Origin: JAIOTH01 sp964639335
GTDB lineage: Bacteria > Patescibacteriota > Patescibacteriia > UBA1558 > S5-K13
Assembly: GCA_964639335.1 (NCBI GenBank)
Contig: CAZXCJ010000001.1
Coordinates: forward strand, 1-60,025
DNA length: 60,025 nt
Direction of reading: 5' to 3'
Of this stretch, positions 32,496 through 38,873 are shown piece by piece. Numbering within the stretch: position 1 is the first letter of the stretch; the number at the start of each line of letters is the position of its first letter. The notes under the pieces were generated by a model, which did no database searches, had not been told where the DNA came from, and saw only the letters and a program-made list of their open reading frames with translations. The translations under genes and the position numbers were made by a program.

Positions 32496-33236
32496 ATGTA
32501 TCTCTATATATATGATTCTTGTTTAAAAGATAAAAAATACAAGAATTTAATCAACAAAATTGAGAATAAAATTATTGACCTGGATATTAAGGGCAAGGAT
32601 TTGCATTTGAATTTATTAAAAAATGTTGGTGATTTTATAGACCGAGAAATAAAACAAGGAGCTCATACTGTAGTAATTATTGGTGATGATAATACTTTTA
32701 GCCAGGCCTTAAATAATATTATCTCTAAAGATATTGTTATAGGTTTTATCCCCACAGATGCTAAAAGCGTTTTTGCTCAAATTTTTGGCATTCCTTATGG
32801 TGAATTGGCTTGTGACGTATTGAGTGGACGAATTATTAAAAAAATAGATGTGGGTAAAATCAACCAAAAATATTTTTTGCATTCCGTGCAAATAGAAAAT
32901 GCTGATAATGTGATTATAAAAATAGACAATTTTGAAATTAAAACCACTGCTAATAATAAAATTATCATTAAAAATTTTGACCAGAAAAATTTACTTGGCA
33001 ATCATATTTCTAATCCTACTGATGGAATTTTAGAAATGTATATTGAAAAACCCGGCAAACTATTTACCAAAAGCTCTCAACACAGCTTATTTGTAACCAA
33101 AGAAGTAAATATTACTTCTAAAAATGACTCCGTGCCTTTATTATTAGATAATTACCAAAAAATCAATACTCCAGCTAAAATTAGTGTAATAAAAGAAAAA
33201 CTCCAAATGATTGTTGGTTCTAATCGACAATTTTAA
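32496..33236 (+). CDS. Divergent diacylglycerol/lipid-kinase-like protein
   Basis: 246 aa. The layout follows the DAGK/LCB5 lipid-kinase family: TVVIIGDDNTFSQALNNII occupies the place of the GGDGT nucleotide loop, IGFIPTDAKSVFAQIFGIP matches LGIIPLGTGNDFAR-LGIP, and DVGKINQKYFLHSV matches the strand after it. The GGDGT motif is changed to GDDNT and the GTxND motif is lost. It may thus be non-catalytic or use another substrate. Weak homology, recognised by pattern only. Confidence 0.6.
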   Translation: MYLYIYDSCLKDKKYKNLINKIENKIIDLDIKGKDLHLNLLKNVGDFIDREIKQGAHTVVIIGDDNTFSQALNNIISKDIVIGFIPTDAKSVFAQIFGIPYGELACDVLSGRIIKKIDVGKINQKYFLHSVQIENADNVIIKIDNFEIKTTANNKIIIKNFDQKNLLGNHISNPTDGILEMYIEKPGKLFTKSSQHSLFVTKEVNITSKNDSVPLLLDNYQKINTPAKISVIKEKLQMIVGSNRQF

Positions 33237-33252
33237 ATGTTTTATATTAATA

Positions 33253-33275
33253 AGTTCGTATATAAGGAGTTAGGC
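33253..33275 (+). other. Cassette left boundary with GTTAGGC core site
   Basis: AGTTCGTATATAAGGAGTTA (33253-33272) ends in GTTAGGC (33269-33275), which fits the integron core site GTTRRRY. The identical 20 bp occur, in reverse orientation, at 51694-51713. Confidence 0.6.
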
Positions 33276-33308
33276 GAAATTTTATTTTTCTTACGCTAAT
33301 CTAAAAAT

Positions 33309-34058
33309 ATGACGAGAGACGAAATAACCAATCATTTGGCTGATAAATTTAAAAATAATTCTTTTGTGTTTGCTTTTTGGCTTGAAGGTGCAGACGTTCA
33401 TAACAGAGTCGATGAATATTCTGATATTGATATATGGATCGACGTTGAAGATAATCATGAATCAGAAATATTAAACGAAATTGAAGTTATTTTGTCAGAA
33501 CTTGGGAAAATAGACTTTACTCATGAAATAAATCATTCTCATCCAAAAATAAGACAAAAGTTTTTTCATCTTGAAGGAACTTCGGAATTTCTAATAATCG
33601 ATATTTGTTTACAAAGTCATTCGAGAATTTTTTGGTATAGAGAAGGATTCCAAGACGAAAAAGCAAAAATCATTTTTGATAAAAGTAATGTTATCCAATA
33701 CAAGCAAGTTAACCAACAAGAATTCGACGAGGAAATTTCAACAAGAATCAAAGAATTGAAAAAAACTTTTCTTTTCTTTCAAGCTTGGGTCAAAAAATCA
33801 ATAAATCGTAATAATTTCCTTGAAGCACTTGGCTCATATCATGAAAAGGTTTTACAACCTCTTGTTGAAATTCTAAGAATAAAGCATCAACCAACCAAAA
33901 ATGATTTTTACCTCAAAGACATCTCGAAAGATATACCAAAAAAACTTTTGTCAGAGTTGGAAGATTTATACAAAATAACTTCAATTGAGGATATAAAAAC
34001 GAAGAGCCAGAAAGCAAAAGAATTATTTTTTAGCGTTGTCGAAAATACCGAAAAATAA
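33309..34058 (+). CDS. Nucleotidyltransferase-family protein in a gene cassette
   Basis: 249 aa. WLEGADVHNRVDEYSDIDIWIDV (about 23-45) is a nucleotidyltransferase motif with the DxD pair, although the usual GSxxxG is altered. A helical C-terminal half follows (about 120-245). The fold resembles aminoglycoside-type (AadA/LinB-like) nucleotidyltransferases, but the substrate is unknown and resistance should not be inferred. The gene starts 40 nt after a GTTAGGC core site and stops 6 nt before an attC-like site, the exact layout of an integron cassette. Confidence 0.75.
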   Translation: MTRDEITNHLADKFKNNSFVFAFWLEGADVHNRVDEYSDIDIWIDVEDNHESEILNEIEVILSELGKIDFTHEINHSHPKIRQKFFHLEGTSEFLIIDICLQSHSRIFWYREGFQDEKAKIIFDKSNVIQYKQVNQQEFDEEISTRIKELKKTFLFFQAWVKKSINRNNFLEALGSYHEKVLQPLVEILRIKHQPTKNDFYLKDISKDIPKKLLSELEDLYKITSIEDIKTKSQKAKELFFSVVENTEK

Positions 34059-34064
34059 AACATC

Positions 34065-34209
34065 GCATAACAGCACGTATCTGGTTCGGCAGATTGGACG
34101 CAATTTGATTCAAAAGGAATGTCAAATCTACCTCTCCCAAATTTCGCAAAAAACTATTAGATTCTAAAAGAAATTTTTGCGAAACTTCAGATACACGCGA
34201 ACGTTATGT
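34065..34209 (+). other. attC-like recombination site
   Basis: GCATAAC (34065) pairs with GTTATGT (34203). Just inside, CACGTATCTG pairs with CAGATACACG. Further in, TTTCGCAAAAA pairs with TTTTTGCGAAA. This gives nested imperfect dyads over 145 bp with unpaired spacers, as in long attC sites. The outer 5' box is RYYYAAC with one deviation, and the 3' box fits GTTRRRY except one base. Confidence 0.6.
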
Positions 34210-34239
34210 GAAATATTTATTTTTCCAATCAATAAAAAC

Positions 34240-34575
34240 ATGGACTATTTTCAAAAATTAAAAGCAATTGCTAAAGGGTTAAATAAAAAATATCCCAATG
34301 GAAATAAACCATTTCAAATTATTACCCGGCTATCTGAAGAAACCGGTGAATTAGCAAAGGAAGTAAATCATTTTGAAAAAACTGGAAAAAAAATAGAAAA
34401 ATATGGTCCACCTGATAAAAATAATTTGGCAAAAGAAGTGCAAGATATTTTTCGTTCAGCTTGGCATGTTGCTTTATATTACAATATTGAAAAAGAATTA
34501 CTAAATTCAATAGACAAGCGCTTTAAAAAATTAAAAAAGGACAGCTACATTAAGGACAAAAATTTAAAAAAATAA
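34240..34575 (+). CDS. MazG-like nucleotide pyrophosphohydrolase
   Basis: 111 aa from the Met at 34240. RLSEETGELAKEVNH and LAKEVQDIFRSAWHVA provide the EExxE and ExxD helices of MazG-like enzymes. A longer reading from 34177 would run through the attC-like site, so I reject it. It begins 31 nt after the GTTATGT core, so it may be a second cassette gene or the flanking chromosome. A terminator follows it and no further attC was found. Confidence 0.82.
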   Translation: MDYFQKLKAIAKGLNKKYPNGNKPFQIITRLSEETGELAKEVNHFEKTGKKIEKYGPPDKNNLAKEVQDIFRSAWHVALYYNIEKELLNSIDKRFKKLKKDSYIKDKNLKK

Positions 34576-34598
34576 ATCTGACATATCACATACCAAAA

Positions 34599-34624
34599 AA
34601 CCACTCAGTAAAACTGGGTGGTTC
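34599..34624 (+). terminator. Terminator after the MazG-like gene
   Basis: AACCACTCAG-taaaa-CTGGGTGGTT: strong stem, weak T tail. Confidence 0.7.
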
Positions 34625-35000
34625 TAAAAAATAAACTACCACCCCGTCTGCGGAGTGATTTCTATCATGTCGACTTTGTCAGCTAGGACATATTATATTA
34701 ATATCTGCGAACATTACAAAAATTTAGTTAGAATTTGAATGAGACATACGTTAAAAAACTTTGACTATTTGAGGAGTGGAATGACAATGAAACGACGAGT
34801 TTCAAAGTTTTAGGATGTTGAATGATTAAATTATCTAAATTTTTGTACAGTTCGCGATTTTGCGGAGCCACCACTTTTTTAAAAAGGGGTGACAAAAGAA
34901 AAAAATCGTATTTAAACACATGCACCATCTAAAGCTAATAGCTTTCCCCTTTAATAAAACACCTAATTAATTTAGATGTTTTTATTTTATCTAAAATCTT
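34625..35000. other. 376-bp gene-free stretch with long hairpin
   Basis: No coding region is credible. It holds the long inverted repeat at 34707-34855 and a CACCACTTTTTTAAAAAGGGGTG palindrome (two arms of about 9 bp) at about 34868-34890. Confidence 0.6.
34707..34855. repeat. Long imperfect inverted repeat
   Basis: GCGAAC-x-ACAAAAATTTAG at the left matches CTAAATTTTTGT-x-GTTCGC at the right (19 of 21 positions). Inside, AAAACTTTGA pairs with TCAAAGTTTT. The whole 149 bp can fold into one long hairpin. Function unknown. Confidence 0.6.
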
Positions 35001-35291
35001 TTAGACTGCTAAAGGTGCTTCTTTTTTATTGGACTTAGTTTTTATTAAATCTTTTAAATAAACTGTATTATCTTCTACAATCATTTTATCTTTTTCTAAA
35101 CTAATTACTTGCTCAAAATGGATAATCATTAATTCTCCGGTAATTTTTTTCACTAAATTATTGGGCTTTATTAAATACTGAATAATCTTATGCGTATCTG
35201 TGTCTATTACAAAATCAGCAATACAACCTAATTCCTGATTACTTTGAGTTTCAACTTTCAATCCAATTAGTTGTTCTTTGCTTAAGCGCAT
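35001..35291 (-). CDS. PRC-barrel domain protein
   Basis: 96 aa from the Met at 35291. LSKEQLIGLKVETQSNQELGCIADFVID and the following strands match the PRC-barrel fold, used in RimM and photosynthetic reaction centre H subunit. Here it is a stand-alone version whose partner may be RNA or a membrane complex. The ATG begins 1 nt after the yidC stop, so it is the last gene of the rpmH-rnpA-yidD-yidC cluster. This placement suggests a membrane or ribosome link, which is inference. Confidence 0.75.
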   Translation of the reverse strand: MRLSKEQLIGLKVETQSNQELGCIADFVIDTDTHKIIQYLIKPNNLVKKITGELMIIHFEQVISLEKDKMIVEDNTVYLKDLIKTKSNKKEAPLAV

Positions 35292-35292
35292 A

Positions 35293-36048
35293 TTATTTTG
35301 AATCAATAATTTCTGGCTGAGCTAATTTTGGAGGGTCTTGAGAAATATTTTCATTAACAGCTTTATTAATAATATATTGGTCTAAAACATTTAACAAAGT
35401 CATTATTAACCAATACAAGGCTAAGCCGCCTGGGAAACTAGCCGCAATAAAAACTGTGATTATGGGCATAAAATACATCATTTGCTTGCTCATGGTCTGA
35501 GCCATACCTGCATTTTTTGGAACTGGAGTAGATTTTTTCTTTTTCATTAAAATCATGCTATGCCAAAATTGAGCTGCCCCTGCTAAAATAGCTAAAACTA
35601 TCTGGGGTTTAGCTAAATCAATAACCCCTAACATTATAGGGTTTAAATATCCAGGGTTGGAAACAAAAGGATAAAGCAAATTAAAATTAGTATCTATTAA
35701 GCCAGTTCTAAAAACTCGGAAAACAGCAATTATAACTGGTAATTGAATTAGAAGAGGCAGACAGGAAGATAAAGGATTAATTTTTTCTCTCTTATACAAG
35801 CTCATCATTTCTTGCCCTAATTTCTCTTTATCGCCCTTATGTTTCTCTTTTAAAGCATCCATTTTGGGCTGTAAATCCTGGAGGGCCTTTTGAGATTTTA
35901 AACCTTTATGAGACAGTGGCCATAAAATTGCTTTAACTACAAGCGTGAGTAATATAATAGATATTCCAATATCTGGAATTAAATTATAAAAAAAGATTAA
36001 TAAATTAAATAAAGGTTGGTATAAAACTGTATTAAATAAATCTCCCAT
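35293..36048 (-). CDS. yidC: Membrane protein insertase YidC/Oxa1
   Basis: 251 aa with five core membrane helices. IPDIGISIILLTLVVKAILWPLS carries the conserved Arg/Lys-bearing hydrophilic groove region, followed by the helical hairpin (LQPKMDALKEKHKGDKEKLG), SCLPLLIQLPVIIAVFRV and FPGGLALYWLIMTLLNVLDQ. It inserts membrane proteins with or without SecYEG. It is the short Gram-positive-like form, lacking the large periplasmic domain. A member of the conserved rpmH-rnpA-yidD-yidC block. Confidence 0.95.
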   Translation of the reverse strand: MGDLFNTVLYQPLFNLLIFFYNLIPDIGISIILLTLVVKAILWPLSHKGLKSQKALQDLQPKMDALKEKHKGDKEKLGQEMMSLYKREKINPLSSCLPLLIQLPVIIAVFRVFRTGLIDTNFNLLYPFVSNPGYLNPIMLGVIDLAKPQIVLAILAGAAQFWHSMILMKKKKSTPVPKNAGMAQTMSKQMMYFMPIITVFIAASFPGGLALYWLIMTLLNVLDQYIINKAVNENISQDPPKLAQPEIIDSK

Positions 36049-36121
36049 ATAGTTTTTATTTCTTTATTATTAAATAATTAATTACAAAATTACAAATTAC
36101 CTATTACCAATTACTCCTTGC

Positions 36122-36355
36122 CTATTCCACTGGATCATGCCCGCCTTTAGAAAAAGGATTACAGCGCAAAACTCTCCAAACAGATTTTAAAACTCCTTTA
36201 AAAATTCCATATTTCTGAATTGCTTTATAACCATATTCTGAACAAGTTGGATAATATTTGCAATAACCTTGCGGATGTTTATATTTAAACCAACCCGTGT
36301 CTGGCGATAAAGTTTTTTGATAAAACTTGATTAAAAATAATAATGTTTTTTTCAT
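36122..36355 (-). CDS. yidD: Membrane protein insertion efficiency factor YidD
   Basis: 77 aa. LIKFYQKTLSP, CKYYPTCSEYGYKAIQKYG and RVLRCNPFSKGGHDPV are the YidD signature, with its three conserved cysteines. It is an amphipathic membrane-associated helper of YidC. It sits in its usual place between rnpA and yidC. Confidence 0.95.
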   Translation of the reverse strand: MKKTLLFLIKFYQKTLSPDTGWFKYKHPQGYCKYYPTCSEYGYKAIQKYGIFKGVLKSVWRVLRCNPFSKGGHDPVE

Positions 36356-36429
36356 ATTTTAGTCGCTAGTCGCCAGGCATTAAACCTTAAATAAGACATA
36401 ATAAATTTCTATATCCCAACACCCAATGA

Positions 36430-36777
36430 CTAATGCCTAATTAACAACTTCGCTTTTTTTAATAAATACAATATTTCTTTTTCTGTGTCCTGGTATTTTA
36501 AAGCTAAAACTCCTTTTTTAACAAAAAAAACTAAATTATAAGATTTTTTAATTTGTTCTAAATTTAATCTAATAATTTCGTAAATTCTGCGCCTAATTTT
36601 ATTTCTTTCTACGGCTTTTTTAGAAATCTTAGCGGAAATTACTATAGCAAAACAATTGGTTTCTTTTTTGGTCTTTATAAATCTTAGAACAAAATTATTA
36701 CTATAAAATTTATATGGTGATTTTAAAATTTGATCAAAATCCTTTTTTTTATGTAAACGAAACTTTTTAGCAATCAT
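36430..36777 (-). CDS. rnpA: Ribonuclease P protein component
   Basis: 115 aa basic protein. HKKKDFDQILKSPYK starts the fold, and the RNR motif is present in KKAVERNKIRRRIYEIIR. It binds RNase P RNA to mature the 5' ends of tRNAs. It starts 9 nt after rpmH, the universal bacterial order. Confidence 0.94.
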   Translation of the reverse strand: MIAKKFRLHKKKDFDQILKSPYKFYSNNFVLRFIKTKKETNCFAIVISAKISKKAVERNKIRRRIYEIIRLNLEQIKKSYNLVFFVKKGVLALKYQDTEKEILYLLKKAKLLIRH

Positions 36778-36786
36778 TTTGCTAAT

Positions 36787-36945
36787 TTAATATTTTTTAT
36801 TTTCTGCGCTTACGGAAAGCTTTTTTCGCCCCTTGGTTCTTCTTCTTTTTAAAATTCTTTTACCACCAACAGAGGACATTCTTTTCATAAAACCATGTTT
36901 TCTTAGTCTTTTTCTTTTCTTTGGTTGATATGTTCTTTTAGGCAT
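36787..36945 (-). CDS. rpmH: 50S ribosomal protein L34
   Basis: 52 aa, read directly from the minus strand: it starts MPKRTYQPKKRKRLRKHGF, continues MKRMSSVGGKRILKRRRTKG, and ends in SAENKKY. The N-terminal TYQPKKRKR and KHGFMKRM are L34 hallmarks, and the extreme Lys/Arg content is typical. It is first in the minus-strand block rpmH-rnpA-yidD-yidC, which diverges from dnaA further right. Confidence 0.95.
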   Translation of the reverse strand: MPKRTYQPKKRKRLRKHGFMKRMSSVGGKRILKRRRTKGRKKLSVSAENKKY

Positions 36946-37023
36946 AAATTTGTTCAAATAATCAAAAAATCGTTAAATCAAAAAATCAATTACCTTCTTG
37001 ATTTATTGATTCAATGTAGATTA

Positions 37024-37052
37024 AGAATATCAGTTTTAAATGTTTTGGTCAA
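37024..37052 (-). promoter_or_regulatory. rpmH operon promoter
   Basis: Minus strand: TTGACC (37052-37047), 17-nt spacer, TATTCT (37029-37024). The rpmH ATG is about 80 nt downstream. Confidence 0.65.
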
Positions 37053-37165
37053 TATTGTGTTATTGTTTTTTAAACTATAATTAGCTAAGATTAAAATAAT
37101 GAAAAGAGTAAAACTAAAAATATAAAATTAAAAATAACTTTTAACTTTCTACTTTATACTTTTCA

Positions 37166-37204
37166 CCCTGTGAAATTATCGCGAAGCGATACTATTTCAC
37201 AGGG
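37166..37204. repeat. Palindromic repeat, copy 2
   Basis: CCCTGTGAAATTATC-gcgaagc-GATACTATTTCACAGGG: nearly perfect 16-bp arms. The same sequence, inverted, is at 11721-11757. It ends 14 bp before the ATG of the gene at 37219. Confidence 0.75.
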
Positions 37205-37218
37205 TAAACTATAATCTT

Positions 37219-37503
37219 ATGACCAAATTTGAATTTTTAAAACAAAATAATGAAATCCAGCATGAAAAAACTCTAGACAGATATGCCCAAAAACTTAAAG
37301 CTTTAATAATAGAGCAGGAATATAAAATAAATCCTATAATTGAGGCTAAATTAAAAAAATATCTTCAAGAAAAAGATGTTAAAAAATTAAATATTAGTGA
37401 AGAGAATATTTTAAATCAAGCTATAGAGTTAATTAAACAGGAAAATGGAGGAGTATTACCTGAAGCTTTAGAAAAAAAAGATGAAAACTTAGAAGCTGCT
37501 TAA
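37219..37503 (+). CDS. Hypothetical helical protein
   Basis: 94 aa, charged, all-helical by eye (YAQKLKALIIEQEYKINPII, EENILNQAIELIKQENGG). No cysteine, no membrane segment, no recognised family. The palindromic repeat directly upstream may affect its expression. It is convergent with the acetyltransferase gene at 37535. Confidence 0.5.
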   Translation: MTKFEFLKQNNEIQHEKTLDRYAQKLKALIIEQEYKINPIIEAKLKKYLQEKDVKKLNISEENILNQAIELIKQENGGVLPEALEKKDENLEAA

Positions 37504-37534
37504 GTAATAAAAAATGGTAATTAGTAATTTGTAA

Positions 37535-37984
37535 CTATTTTAGATACTTCTTCATTCCTACTTCTTGGTCTTTCAAGCCAAATTTTTTATAAAAAGGAAT
37601 TAGTTTTTTATCACAATCCAAAACTATTTTATAACAACCCTTGGCTTTAGCTGTTGCTATGGCTTTTTTTATTAAAGCACTGGCAATTCCTTGGCCTTCA
37701 TATTCTTTGCGGGTCACTGCATCCTCAATATGCCCAGCCAATTTACCACCTCGCAAAAATTTTTGCTCTAATAATAAAGTAACTGAAGCAATAATTTGCC
37801 CATCATCTTTTTCAGCTATAAAAATAATAGAATTTTGCTTATTTATTTTTTCTAAAATTTTTTCAGCTTGTTTTTGATTTATATCCCCAACAAAAGAGAG
37901 GTAGCTTAATGTTTTTAAATAACCTTTTTTTGGATCTAAATCTTGAGTGGTTAATTTTTTAATTTGATAATTTAACTTAGTCAT
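37535..37984 (-). CDS. Gna1-like glucosamine-6-phosphate N-acetyltransferase (GNAT)
   Basis: 149 aa GNAT fold. The acetyl-CoA loop is RKEYEGQGIASALI. GKLAGHIEDAVTRKEYEGQG and GCYKIVLDCDKKLIPFYKKF, then GLKDQEVGMKKYL, match the eukaryotic-type Gna1 pattern (GHIEDVVV, GCYKVILDC, FYEKCGF, M--YF) closely. Gna1 acetylates glucosamine-6-P. This could complement the acetyltransferase-less GlmU at 9897. The match is by pattern only, so another GNAT specificity is possible. Confidence 0.75.
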   Translation of the reverse strand: MTKLNYQIKKLTTQDLDPKKGYLKTLSYLSFVGDINQKQAEKILEKINKQNSIIFIAEKDDGQIIASVTLLLEQKFLRGGKLAGHIEDAVTRKEYEGQGIASALIKKAIATAKAKGCYKIVLDCDKKLIPFYKKFGLKDQEVGMKKYLK

Positions 37985-38053
37985 AAATTTAACTTAATTT
38001 TATATTTATAATCATACCCTATCTTCTAAAAAGCGTCTATGATCTATAATATA

Positions 38054-38081
38054 AAAAACCAGAAGACGAATCTCCTGGTTT
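38054..38081 (-). terminator. Terminator of the 38097 gene
   Basis: Minus strand: AAACCAGGAGA-ttcg-TCTTCTGGTTTTTT, one mismatch in the stem, ending in a T run. Confidence 0.8.
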
Positions 38082-38096
38082 ATAAAATTTTTAACT

Positions 38097-38564
38097 CTAC
38101 AAGTCTAAGAAAAAAACTCCTCTACATAAAAAAGTGTGTTCCTTATAAAGAATTATTTCAACCTCTACTGGCTTATTAGAGGATTTAAAAAATTCAATAA
38201 ATTTCTCCCAAAGAAATGGATTAAATTCAGTGCTTCTGTTGCCGGTTCCAAAAATTATATCTTTCTCTTTTTTTAGAATAGATAATTTATCCTTTTTTTT
38301 AGAACCAAAACAACAACTTGGATTAATAATGATAGCAATTTTATCAAAATTATGATAATTATTAATAAAATTAATATCTATTAAATCTTCCATACCAGCA
38401 ATACCTTGAAAAACAATCTGATTAACATTTTGACTGTCAATTTTTTTCTTTTCTAACTTTTTGTTTTTTATTTCATGATAAAGAAAAAAAATCAAAAATT
38501 TAAAAAACCAACGCATTACCTTTCTAAAAGAATTATCCTTTTCTATTTCTAAGAGTTTTTGCAT
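38097..38564 (-). CDS. Hypothetical protein with strong RBS
   Basis: 155 aa. A hydrophobic, aromatic stretch (about 17-30, MRWFFKFLIFFLYHEIK) may be an amphipathic or membrane-dipping helix. The rest looks alpha/beta (IAIIINPSCCFGSKKK, VEVEIILYKEHTFLCRGVFF). No family recognised. AGGAGG lies upstream of the ATG at 38564, and a consensus promoter (38614-38641) and terminator frame it. Confidence 0.65.
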   Translation of the reverse strand: MQKLLEIEKDNSFRKVMRWFFKFLIFFLYHEIKNKKLEKKKIDSQNVNQIVFQGIAGMEDLIDINFINNYHNFDKIAIIINPSCCFGSKKKDKLSILKKEKDIIFGTGNRSTEFNPFLWEKFIEFFKSSNKPVEVEIILYKEHTFLCRGVFFLDL

Positions 38565-38613
38565 TTACTTCCTCCTGCTTTTTTATCTATTGATATTTTC
38601 ACTATAATTTTAT

Positions 38614-38641
38614 ATAATACATTAACTAGATTTTCTGTCAA
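38614..38641 (-). promoter_or_regulatory. Promoter of the 38097 gene
   Basis: Minus strand: TTGACA (38641-38636), 16-nt spacer with TG before TATTAT (38619-38614). Confidence 0.7.
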
Positions 38642-38765
38642 TAGAGGGCTAAAAAATTATTAAAACTTATACCCGCTTTATCAACAATTTATAAACATTT
38701 ATTAATTCTAATTTATAGGTTAGAATACTAACACTGGTCTTAAAAATAAAATATTATCATCATGA

Positions 38766-38873
38766 ATCCTGTTAGATGTTTTAATTATTTCTCAAATAAT
38801 ATTTAACGGATTAAACAATATTGTATATTTATTTTATATTTACTATAGATTAAAAAATAATATCTAACAGGAT
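38766..38873. repeat. Inverted pair enclosing the dnaA promoter
   Basis: ATCCTGTTAGAT (38766-38777) and ATCTAACAGGAT (38862-38873) are a perfect 12-bp inverted pair. The right arm includes the first two bases of the dnaA ATG. A related word, ATTTAACGGATT, lies between them at 38801-38812. Confidence 0.7.
38821..38849 (+). promoter_or_regulatory. dnaA promoter
   Basis: TTGTAT, 17-nt spacer, TATAGA. The -10 box is 22 nt before the ATG, leaving a leader of roughly 15 nt with no Shine-Dalgarno sequence. Confidence 0.55.

Larger units (their letters stand above)
38565..38871. other. 307-bp divergent control region upstream of dnaA
   Basis: Holds the promoter of the minus-strand gene at 38097, the dnaA promoter, the ATCTAACAGGAT inverted pair, the dyad GTTAG-aata-CTAAC (about 38719-38732), and weak DnaA-box-like words near 38667-38690. 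Confidence 0.6.

Noticed and set aside
33309..34058. Antibiotic-resistance (aminoglycoside adenylyltransferase) call for the cassette gene
   Set aside because: Only the general nucleotidyltransferase motif is visible. Nothing indicates an aminoglycoside or lincosamide substrate.
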